Assembly: GCA_024291935.2 (NCBI GenBank)
Contig: CM044316.1
Location: 3,402,501 to 3,466,500 of the forward strand
Source of the DNA: Okapia johnstoni
Lineage: Eukaryota; Chordata; Mammalia; Artiodactyla; Giraffidae
Length of the DNA: 64,000 bases
Reading direction: 5' to 3'
Notes under the pieces: model-generated
The model's database searches: none
Told to the model about the DNA's origin: nothing
What the model saw: only the letters and a program-made list of their open reading frames with translations
Made by a program: the position numbers and the translations under genes
Part shown: piece by piece, positions 11,289-25,170 of the stretch
How the letters are laid out: the number at the start of each line of letters is the position of its first letter
Position numbering within the stretch: the stretch's first letter is position 1

Positions 11289-13541
11289 GTCCTTCAGATT
11301 CTAAAACTTCATGACACAATGTATAGCCATTGATTTCAGCGTCTTTATTAGAACTTCTATGCCGGTTTGGTGGGCACTTTGTTTCTTTAACATTATTATC
11401 AAAGAATTAGAGTCACAATAAATACAAGTGACAACCTCCTCCCCCCAGTCAAAACAAACCACCTCCCAAATACCCTACACTGGTGTGACTATTATTCTTT
11501 AAGGATTGTAAAAGTTTAGCTGTCCTTTAAAAAAAACTCAGTCCAACTTCTTTAGGCAAACGCCATGTGCAGCATAACTAGGCATCAAAGAAAAATCCTA
11601 TGGCAGAGCAGCAAGGATGGTCTTTTCCATTATTCACGCCCCTGTGATGAGAGTGTATTCTTTATATAGAAAACTCCCCCCCATGTCTCTCCATCCACAG
11701 GAGTGACTTGTGGGCCACTCAGGAGCCATGCAGGGGTGTCCTGTCGCCACTTTCATTACTTCTGCACCAGAGTGACCTTTTGCTTCCAGACCATAGCTGC
11801 CCACCCACCCCTACCTCCCAGAGCAGTCACTCTTGACCTTGTCAAAGGTGTGGGTCCCAACAGATACACATGGGACACTGAGGACTAGGGTCTCCGCAAC
11901 AGTCGGGATGGCCACAGGCAGCTTTGAGTGGACGCTGTTACCTGTTGGAGCACCCACATGCACAGCCATTTCAGATGGCAAAGCGAGCCTGGTGAGCCCT
12001 GCACCCCAGTCCACGTACAGCCGACATTCTGAATCATTTCCAGTTGCCACTGGGGGTTCCTGTCGCAGATTACTGGGCAGTTACAATTGTCATTTGGGAC
12101 TGGGGGCTCCCACGTTCTCTGGTTCTCCTGGGAACCAGATCCTCTCAGCCTACAGACTCCCAGAACCATGGCCCATTTTGAGGTGTGGGCTTTGAGGCTG
12201 GGAGAATACCTTTAATGTTAACATCCTTCCCATACTTGAAAGGTATTTAATGCCCTTTCTTAATAACATTATAAATTTCAGCACAGAACCATGCACTTGA
12301 GGCTTATAGGAGTGACGATGCAAAGGGGGATAGAAGTTTTGAGACAGGAAATGAATCAAGATTAAGGCATCTCACCTTCAGGATCCCCCCCTTTTTCTTG
12401 ATCCCTTTTAAAAAAGCTACATTTATGTCACAGTAAGTCCTATCCGTGGGAAAGTTCCTGCAAATGCTGGGCTGGAGGCAGAGAACGGGTCAGGGCCCAG
12501 CCACCGCATCCTCTGCCTGTGGCGGCTGGTCTGTACTCAGCTCACAAGGTCTAGTCAGTAGCCTGGAGAAGTCTGGCCAGATGAGGTGAGGAGAGGTGGT
12601 TCCTGAGCATGGTGAAGAGTTGATGGGGAGAGGATTCGGGGCCAATGTGAGTGGCTTGGTTTTGAGCCCGAGTCACAGACCCGGTCAACCCCCATGGGGG
12701 TGCAGCAACCCCGGGCACCCCCCAGTGCAGAGGTGACCCTGGCCGAGACGTCTGAGCTGCTGCATAGAACTGAGGTCAGTTTGCCCGGTCGGCCAGCTGG
12801 GCACTCCTTCTTGTAGGATTTGGGAATTTTGGCCCGTGTCATCGAACAGAGAGAGCTAACAGCTCAGTGTAGTATAAGACAGGTATTTATTTGCCAGGCA
12901 CACAGAAAAATGCGAGGAATAGAAATGCTTGCATACTCTTGATTTTTTGGTGTAAAAACACACCCTTCCCCACTCCCCCCTCCCCTGAAGGTCAATTTCC
13001 CTTTTCCCCAAATCCCTGGATCTTGGAATGAAAGCCACCCTTCTCCATCCCTCCCCTCCTTCAGGCCACCTTCATTATGCACTCAAAACAAAACTTAATG
13101 AGAAATTTAGGGCTTTAGACAACAAAAAATCCAAACGCTTTGCAAAACTAGGTCTTCTATTGCATGACAAAAATGTCTTCTAAACACTGATATTCACACA
13201 ACATGAAGGGGAGTTAAATGAGCCTTTATTAGAACGGTGCAGCAGTGTATTTGAGGAAGGTGGCCCTACAAAATAAGAATTTTAAATTAAGTCCCTAACT
13301 GCATGGACAGGAAAACCAGGGCTGGGGCTGAAGTGAGGAGCAGCGTACCCCATCTCTACACGTGTGTGCATGCACATGTGACACCCTCACACCTGCACAG
13401 AGCTGGCCCATGTGCAGCACACACACAACAGCTTCTACCTTTCCTCATGGACTGATTTTTAAGGAGTGGGAGAGAACAAAACAAACACAACTAAAAGCAG
13501 ACCTGATCCTTTGTAAGACATTTCTGTAGACGCTAGAGGAT

Positions 13542-13562
13542 TAAAAAAAAAAAAAAAAAAAA
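13542..13562 (+). repeat. Poly(A) tract (poly-U in GATAD2A mRNA)
   Basis: A run of about 21 A in the 3'UTR region. In the GATAD2A transcript it is a U tract. It has no SINE body attached, so it is a simple repeat, not a retroposon tail. Confidence 0.8.
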
Positions 13563-14576
13563 CAGTCTGAAGGCAAACCCTGGCAGCATGGCCCTGCTTT
13601 TTAAGGGAAGGTTCTAAACTAGACCCAAACATAAACCCTGAAGTCTGGGAGGTGTGGGGGTGCCTCCCCACGCGGACACACCTGACAGGAGCACAGGCCA
13701 GGGCTTAGGATGCTGTCCATCAAAATAAGTAGGAAAAGAAAAGGAAAAAATTTAATAAAATAAATCACCACAACAGCAAAAAACACAACAGCCGGCCCCT
13801 CCGACTTCCTGCTCCGGCTCTGGGTGTGGCTGCCGACTCTCCCCTCCCTGCCCAGGTGGCAGCACTCGGCTTCCAGGGCCCCAGACTCTCTGGCTGGGGT
13901 CTGGGTTGCAGTTTGTTCTTCTGCTTAAGTGTGGAAGGTCGGAGGGTGTCTCTGGGATGAGCAGCAGCAGAGGCCTTCTGCTGGAGCAAGGGCTGGGGGG
14001 TCAGCGGCCCACCCTCCAGGGCACTGGGGTCGTGCTTGGCAGGGAACCCTGGGTCTGCACAGTTTACATTAAACTCCATCATCGTGAGGTGATTTTAAAA
14101 AATCTGTCAACATAGGGATTGCCATGAAGAAAGGCAGTCAGAGATTAGGAGGCTAAGACGGGGGCAAAGCAAAACAAAACAATGCTCCGCTCAACTTCTG
14201 CAGCGCCGGGCGCCGCTGCCCGAGCATGTCACAGTGTCTAGGGTGCGCCGTCCACGAGCCCTGCCAGGGGCTGAAGGGAGGGCCAGGAGCAGAGCCGGCC
14301 CCCGAGGTCCGCTTTTCTGCTGGTGTTGGGCAAACTAAAGGCAAAGAAAGGAAGGAAGCCCATGGGAGAGGTCCCCCAGTATGAATCCTGGTCCACCTGT
14401 GAAGCGGTCCCTCCGTGACGCGACGAGACTTTGTAGCCGAGACTGGAGCTCTCACTTCTGCAGCGTGGCCTGCGCGTGCTTGCCCTCTTGGGGCACAGGG
14501 TATCTTCCGGAGCGGAGGGTGGTGGGGCCAGGTGGGAGGGAGGAGGGAGCCTGTTCTCCATTGGGCCTGGCTCGCA

Positions 14577-14707
14577 CTATTTCCATGTGGCTGACTGGGG
14601 GATGGAGCGGGGCGGGATCATGTCCAGGAGGTACTCCCGCTGGCGGTCCACAGCTGAGGAGGTCTTATGCACCGCCAGGCTCGGGCTGACAAATGCGAGG
14701 GCCCCGC
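14577..14707 (-). CDS. GATAD2A: GATAD2A coding exon 11 (C-terminus, stop)
   Basis: This last exon encodes residues 590-632. It begins [14 protein letters not shown] after the split Gly and ends [13 protein letters not shown] before TAG (14577-14579). The tail with [13 protein letters not shown] is strongly conserved in p66 proteins. The acceptor is CTGTCGCAG before GCGGGGCC. The exon starts with two bases completing a codon from exon 10. Confidence 0.95.
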
Positions 14708-16658
14708 CTGCGACAGGACAGAGCAACAGGCCCCAAGGGCCCCGGTCAGGGGGGAGGCTCCGGGAGGACCCCGCCTCAGCTGGGCCCACTGAGCACAGGT
14801 GGCACACAGCCCAGCGTGGGGACCCCCTAAATCCTCCAACCAGCATACTCTGGGTTCTGGGCTGGCATGCAGCAAAGGACTGTCCTGAAGTCCCAGCGGC
14901 AGCAGCAGGGATCTGAGTCACTGTGGCACCAAGTATTTTGGGTGGGTTAATGTATTTTGTGGAAGACGACTTCCAAATTGAATGCACCACAGAACCCTCC
15001 ACGGAGAAGGCAATGGCACCCCACTCCAGTACTCCTGCCTGGAAAATCCCATGGACGGAGGAGCTTGGTAGGCTGCAGTCCGTGGGGTCGCTACGAGTCG
15101 GACACGACTGAGCGACTTCACTTTCACTTTTCACTTTCGTGCACTGGAGAAGGAAATGGCAACCCACTCCAGTGTTCTTGCCTGGAGAATCCCAGGGACG
15201 GCGGAGCCTAGTGGGCTGCTGTCCATGGGGTCGCACAGAGTCAGGCACGACTGAAGCAACTTAGCAGCAGCAGCAGAACCCTCCATGCGCATTCAAGGCC
15301 AGCGCTCCAGAAACCTGGAGGTCCTGCCAGGTCCTGCCCAGCCTTCCTCAAACTACCATCCAGAAACCCAGGGCAACCAGGAGTGCCATTCCTAAGCCAT
15401 GACACTTTCATACATAGTCATACAAGTATTTGAAGACACCAACTATTTATCCCCTCATGTTCTCTTTCAAACGCTACCTGTTGTATGCAGTTTTCCCATG
15501 GGTGCTATCACCGTGCACACATATGTAGTCTATTTGACTTTTCCCACTTATTTCATATACTTTCAAATTTCCCAAAAAAGAAAATTTCCGACCAGCCTAT
15601 GAGTTCTTTGCTGCCATCTCAAACGTGCTGAGTGAAAGTATCTGTCTGGCATGTTCACAAAGGCTCTCTGCTCTCCAGGAGGGCTGGTTCTGCTGCAGTT
15701 GGATGACCCCTCCCCACCCTCCAGCGGGCTCTGCTCCTCAGGCATGTTTCTAACTCATGGTCAGCCACATGCACAGCCGGCTTTCCCGTTCTGTGTTTCC
15801 ACTGACAGTCCTCTCCCAGTTCTGACTACTGAGATGGATTCTCATGATGGTGCCTCTTCTTCCTACAGGGGCCCGGGGATGGGATGGGCTGGGGTGGGAG
15901 ACGAGAGAGCGCTCTCACCCATCTCCTCCTCTTAATCCTGTGCCGAAATTTCACTTTCCAATTACTGATGGACACAAGAAATATTTAACGTTCATCTCAA
16001 GGCCAGCGCAGGAATAAGGAACAACAGGAAAAGTGGTGTGGGGGATGACCCAAGGACAACCATGGGAAGGTGGAGCTGTGGCAGACTGGGGAGTGACCAC
16101 CTGAGGGTCTCCGCCTCCCCAAGCTGTTTCTGAGATGCCAGCTCCTCACAGGTCTTTGCCACGCACCTCCCCAGGGTCCCCCTCCTCCTGCCTCCTTTCT
16201 CATTCTGTCCCACACTCTGTACCATCTGACCTGTCCAAGCGGGCAGGGGTTCCCCACAGAGTGGGGAATGAAGGACACTGGGTCAGTACACCATGAAAGG
16301 TGCACTGTAACAGCAGAAACAAATGTTCTCTGTGGCAGGAAGAAGGAGGGGTGAGGCGAGTACTGCCTGAACTGGTTCTGTCCCAACATTTTGGGTCAAG
16401 AGCTGAGAGTCTAGGTATGGGGGTGGAGATACCAAGTGTGATCAGTATTTATCCAGGGCTACCACTAGTTCAAGGTGTCCTATTCAGTGAACAGAGACAT
16501 GAGGCTGTAGTCTCGGAGGCAGCTGCTCTTAAGAAAGCAGGTACAGGTTGAGGACCCCTAGTGCCACAACCCGGGCGTGTGCATGCCTCTGTTAAAAATA
16601 AGAACGGAACGGACCCGCCTTGGGGAGGTCCCCATTGAGTACCCCCGGGGCCGCCCAC
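14708..16658 (-). other. GATAD2A: GATAD2A intron between coding exons 10 and 11
   Basis: The intron contains a BOV-A2 SINE at 15002-15273 with an exact target duplication. The rest is unique sequence with no feature I recognise. Confidence 0.85.
15002..15273 (+). repeat. BOV-A2 SINE with exact 12-bp target duplication
   Basis: Two Bov-tA-type units sit head to tail: GGAGAAGGCAATGGCACCCC to GACTGAGCGACTTCACTTTC, then GGAGAAGGAAATGGCAACCC to CACGACTGAAGCAACTTAGC with a CAG-repeat tail. CAGAACCCTCCA flanks it exactly at 14990-15001 and 15274-15285. BOV-A2 is the young, dimeric ruminant SINE. The perfect duplication fits a recent insertion. Confidence 0.95.
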
Positions 16659-16854
16659 CTGTACTCAGGGGCGCCTTCTTCCAGTTGGAGGTGGTATTGC
16701 CCTTGCCAGCGCTCACGGCTCTCTCGGAATGTCTGCCGGTCCTGCTGACGAGGGCTGTGGCCGAGGGTGCGTTCTGCAGTTTGGGCGACTGGCTAAATGT
16801 GTGAAGGATGCTTCGGGGCGTTGCGGCCGAGCCCCGGGACAGCTGGCTGGAGGC
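16659..16854 (-). CDS. GATAD2A: GATAD2A coding exon 10
   Basis: Encodes residues 525-589 plus one base. It starts [20 protein letters not shown] and continues [20 protein letters not shown]. It is Ser/Thr-rich and basic, and probably disordered, as in other p66-alpha proteins. The acceptor is CACCGCAG before GCCTCC and the donor is ACAG followed by GTGGGC. Confidence 0.95.
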
Positions 16855-17158
16855 CTGCGGTGGAGAGAGAGGGCCACAGCTCACACAGGGAAGGGAGCCG
16901 CGGAGGGCACGGTGCTCAGCGCAGCCTCTCCTTGATCTAGCTGACCTCTTCCCACCCACACGGGATCCCTGAAGTCCAACATCAGGAGACTAGGTAAGTT
17001 GCACCGAGGCAGGAGGGGAAGGAGGAAGGGAAAGAGAGCAAGAGACAGACAGACGGACGCAGGCAGCGTGACAGTCGGCGACTGACGTGGTCACGGTCTG
17101 GGGCGTGAGGGCTGGTTGGTGGCGCGGTGCGGGGGGCTCCCGGCGCCCCAGTTCTGAC
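16855..17158 (-). other. GATAD2A: GATAD2A intron between coding exons 9 and 10
   Basis: A short intron of 304 bases with no repeat and no other feature seen. Confidence 0.85.
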
Positions 17159-17233
17159 CTGTAGCACAGCCCCGTTACTCCAGTCGCGGGCCTCTCCTGA
17201 GCGGAACGCCAACTTACGCCGGGGTTTTATGAC
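17159..17233 (-). CDS. GATAD2A: GATAD2A coding exon 9
   Basis: This 75-base exon encodes residues 500-524: [20 protein letters not shown] then GAVLQ. It is phase 0 at both ends, so its skipping would keep the frame. The basic KPRRK stretch could serve in nuclear import or chromatin contact (inference). The acceptor is GTGTAG and the donor is CAG followed by GTCAG. Confidence 0.95.
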
Positions 17234-18332
<1,099 letters not shown>

Positions 18333-18918
18333 TCAGGACACCAAAGCCCCAACGTTTGTTCCTTCGGCACACGTACTGGGTGCCAATTGTGTGCAGACAC
18401 AGGGCCAGCCTCCAGAAGTTTTGCTGGCAGAAACAACGCTGATGCACTTTAGAAAACACTGTGGGCTCGGCATCCTTGACACCAACTCTCAAAGACACCT
18501 AGCTTCTCCTGATCATCCTTCCTACCCACAGAGCAGACATCTCCCACCCTCCTGCACTGCATCAGCTGTGGAGGAGATGGTGGCCACTGCAGGCCCTACC
18601 TTGTAAGGTGACGGCATCCTTGCCAGTGGGCAAGGCAACCAAGGACCAGTCATCTAGCCCAGTGCTCATGACAGACACTGTGCCTGGTGTCCTGTGCGTA
18701 TCAGGGTGTCCAGGCCTCACAACAAACTTTTGAGGGGATACCCCTACCCCACTGTCTTGAGAAGAAACAGCCCAGGGAGCTGAAGTGACTGTGCATGGCT
18801 GGTCAGACACATAACCGGGTGCCCTGGGAAATGGAACCTGGTGGCACCCAGCTCCAGGAGGGGTGGCCAGGGAATCCACAAAAAGCGCCTGCTGAGGTGT
18901 GGGGTCATACTTTCCCCA

Positions 18919-18982
18919 GTGTGTATACACACACACACACACACACACGCACGCACGCACGCACGCACGCGCGCGCGCGCGC
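18919..18982. repeat. Alternating purine-pyrimidine tract (CA)n-(CACG)n-(CG)n
   Basis: The tract grades from GTGTGTATACACACAC, through repeated ACGC units, to a run of about seven CG pairs. It is purine-pyrimidine alternating throughout, so it is a candidate for left-handed Z-DNA and a likely polymorphic microsatellite. Confidence 0.95.
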
Positions 18983-20127
18983 CATCCAATGTGCATTAAG
19001 GGGCAACTCTGCATTTTGTTCCTATCTCTTCCATGGCCACGACTCAAAGTTCAACAGCCTCCTGCATTATGGACCATGATGTGGAGAGACCCCGGCCTCC
19101 CCATCCTGCCTGGGCCCTGGCCAAGTTGCCTCTACCTGCTGAGGGGCTGCAGCGGGGGATCTGACTCTAGGGGCTCCTGTCACTCCACAGAGCAGACAGG
19201 ACGCCACCTGCCAAGCTGCCCAAGGCCCTGGGGTCCACCGTGGGCCCCAGCTCCGGTCCCCAGCCTGGAGCTTCTCCTTCCACACGTCCACCCCCAGAGG
19301 AGATGGCCCTTGCTGCCCAGGCAGCTGTGGCTGCCCTCGGTGTCAAAGACACCGCAGGCAGGACTCAGGGCCTCCTCTCATGGTTAGGGCCCGTTTTCTG
19401 ACAACAGGGGATGGAGACTGACCCCTGATGAGAACAAGCACAGACAGACTGGTCTGAGAGAGAAGGTGCCCAGCACAGGCCAGTGCAAGACAGGCGGGCA
19501 CTGCAGCCTCTTGCCTGCCACACCACACAGGTCTGGTAGTAGCTCTTTTGCCAACCTGACCTCATCCCAAAGGAGTCCTTAAAGGAGTACAGACATGCCC
19601 AGGCTGTGTCAGAGCCCACATCTCTCCGCACTGGGCCCGGCAGGGGACCCTACCGGTCCTCCAGTGGAGTCACCTGGCCATCCCCTGCCCTGAAGAAGTT
19701 TACAGCTCTGCCTCCTCTTCGGCACAGAGCATCTGATGAGATCACGTCGGGAGGAGATCCAGGCTTGCCGGCTAATCGGCGTCACCATGCGCTCAATTCA
19801 AGGACAGAAGAGCCCTCAGTTCACCATCCGCTGGCGACTCGCTCAGGGCAAACCTGACTTCCTACTTTCCGGCATCCTTTCTCCTCGCTACCCCGTATGT
19901 GCTCTTTCATTCCTAAAACCTCTTAACATGCAGGTGGGCTTTCCAGACCACTTCCATAGGCACTTCCAAAGAGGGTAATAAAGTGAAGCTGGCCCAGGCA
20001 TAGGTGTCCCTCCCCCAACGTGGGGACTCAGAGCACCCAAGACTCTGCAAAACTCCACCTTTCCCCAACTCTCAGAGAAGGCCCCATCAGAAAGAAGCTG
20101 CCTATTGTACATTTAAGAAATGATCTA

Positions 20128-20373
20128 GGATGGGAGGGATAATAAACTGGGAGACTGGGATTGACATATATACACTACTATATATAAAATGGATAACTAG
20201 TAAGGACCTACTGTATAGCATGGAAAACTACTCAATTCTCTGTACTGACCTTCATGGGAATAGAATCTAAGAAAGAGTGGATATGTGTATAACCGATTCA
20301 CTTTGCTGTACAGCAGAGAAGCCAATACAACACTGTAAATCAACTATACTCAAAGAAAAACTCCAAAAAAAAA
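20128..20373 (+). repeat. 5'-truncated ruminant L1 3' end with 13-bp target duplication
   Basis: The body reads GGGAGACTGGGATTGACATA, through TATATAAAATGGATAACTAG and CAACACTGTAAATCAACTAT, to a short A tail. It is the frequent L1 3'UTR of cattle-type genomes. AAGAAATGATCTA (20115-20127) and AAGAAATTATCTA (20374-20386) flank it with one mismatch. A related copy is at 44483-44747. Confidence 0.85.
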
Positions 20374-20386
20374 AAGAAATTATCTA

Positions 20387-22410
<2,024 letters not shown>

Positions 22411-22578
22411 CTGTGGGATGTTGACGAGCAGACTAGTGTTGGGGACGTTGGCGACACGGATGAGGCCCTGCTGAATGATCCTCTGTCCCTGAATCTGCAC
22501 ACTGGGCACAGACGCCCGGGGAGCCAGCAGGAGCGGCGGCGGCCCTGTGCTGGAATGTTGTCTGATGTTGTGGATTTG
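22411..22578 (-). CDS. GATAD2A: GATAD2A coding exon 6
   Basis: This 168-base, phase-0 exon encodes residues 251-306: [20 protein letters not shown], then [20 protein letters not shown] and [16 protein letters not shown]. This segment is highly conserved between GATAD2A and its paralogue GATAD2B. The acceptor is CTGACAG and the donor is CACAG followed by GTGAGT. Confidence 0.96.
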
Positions 22579-22722
22579 CTGTCAGGGTGTGGGGCAGAGA
22601 CAAGACAATGAGAGGACAGTAAAAAAAAGACTCAGGGAAAGAGCCCCAATCTGAGAACTGGGGTCATTCTTGCGAGAGGGATAGTTGCTTGGGGCTGTTC
22701 CGTAAGCCCGTGCTCTGCTCAC

Positions 22723-22854
22723 CTGGGCCCCCCTGACGAGTGGGGGCATGACGACCTGGGAGCTCGCCTGAGGCCCTAACTTTGAGGACGTCTGCTGCCC
22801 GCCACGGACCAGGGGTGGTGGGATGACACTGCCAGGCATCCGAGTTGAAGAGGT
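22723..22854 (-). CDS. GATAD2A: GATAD2A coding exon 5
   Basis: Encodes residues 207-250 in phase 0: [20 protein letters not shown] to [11 protein letters not shown]. It carries two copies of the PPLVRG motif; a third is in exon 4. This is a short repeated motif seen throughout p66-alpha. The donor CCAG followed by GTGAGC lies 144 bases before exon 6. Confidence 0.96.
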
Positions 22855-23512
22855 CTGTCAACAACACCAACCCTCAGACCTTACATGGCTTTTTAAACAG
22901 GTTTGTTGTTTTTGTTGTTTACATAAAGGTACATAGGCGTACCCACCAAAATGGTGGTGGTAGCAAAAAAAGCTAAAATGTCTACTTACTCTAAACACAC
23001 AAAAGAATGAGGAACACAGACTCCCATGCCAAGAGCCATGCCAACCTGGACTCACTCAGGACTCAGGCACCCCCATGGCAAGAGTCAGCTAACTGCAATC
23101 AATACCACCTGCCTGCTGGTTTGAGCTGGGGTCTCTGGCTTGAGTGAGGGCAAGTGGGCCTGGCCTGACCTCTTTCCTAGGGCTGGGAGTGGGAGCTCTG
23201 CCCATCGCTCCCTGTGGGCAGAGGAGGCTGTGAGACAGGCTCAGCAAGTTGGGCTGAAGTGGGAGCCCAGAGTGTCCAGGATCTTGGTCGTCTCTTCAGT
23301 CTCACTAGAGGCAGCCATGGGAGGGGCCCTCTGAGTGTCTGTGTGATTCACGATGTCAACGGGGGCTGGGTTTGGGTATGGGGACGCAAATGTGACTGGC
23401 GGGGGGGCTCCCACTGGAAGGCCTCATTCTAGTCTTATGAGAAGGAATGAGTGGCCTTTTGCAGAAACCGGATCAGGGCTGCTCAGGAGCATGATGCAGA
23501 GTAAACACTGAC
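22855..23512 (-). other. GATAD2A: GATAD2A intron between coding exons 4 and 5
   Basis: The 658 bases hold no recognised repeat or extra exon. Confidence 0.8.
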
Positions 23513-23602
23513 CTGAAGTGATGGCTTGCCGGAAGGAATGTTCTGGGTGCCCCGTACGAGCGGGGGAGGGGTGGTCACGGAGTTCCCAGTGGAGCCTGCG
23601 GG
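23513..23602 (-). CDS. GATAD2A: GATAD2A coding exon 4
   Basis: A 90-base, phase-0 exon for residues 177-206: [20 protein letters not shown] then [10 protein letters not shown]. It holds the first PPLVRG motif. The acceptor CTCTTGCAG and donor CTTCAG followed by GTCAGTG are strong. Skipping would keep the frame. Confidence 0.95.
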
Positions 23603-24935
<1,333 letters not shown>

Positions 24936-25037
24936 CTACAAGGTCAAGAGAGCACGGGTTGAGGGAGACGGCTGGGGGCCAGGGAACACCAGTTGGCTCC
25001 ACTGTGAGGTGGTTCCTAGTACGGGGACAAAGCTCAC

Positions 25038-25170
25038 CATGAGGGCCTCGGTGCTGGTCTCCTTCGGGGGATCCTCGGTCAGCCCATTCACCCTTGGGCT
25101 CGCAGGCTGCTCATTGTCAGAGAGCACAATCACATCGGGCGAAGGGGGTCTCCTCTCAGACTTCGTGTCA
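25038..25170 (-). CDS. GATAD2A: GATAD2A coding exon 2
   Basis: Encodes residues 88-132. Its first base completes Ser88, followed by [20 protein letters not shown] and [10 protein letters not shown], ending STEALM. The [15 protein letters not shown] motif is the expected acidic SIM-like stretch. The segment after NGL (TEDPPKE) differs from the human sequence I recall. The acceptor CCCCACAG and donor CTCATG followed by GTGAGC are canonical. Only 102 bases separate it from exon 3. Confidence 0.95.

Larger units (their letters stand above)
11265..14576 (-). other. GATAD2A: GATAD2A 3'UTR
   Basis: The 3.3 kb after the stop codon hold no recognisable transposon, unlike all the surrounding DNA, as expected for a constrained 3'UTR. 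Minus-strand AATAAA signals (TTTATT on plus) occur at 11283-11288, 11344-11349, 12886-12891 and 13225-13230. The first is the likely distal poly(A) signal. The mRNA would carry a run of about 21 U (13542-13562). The exact end is inferred. Confidence 0.7.
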
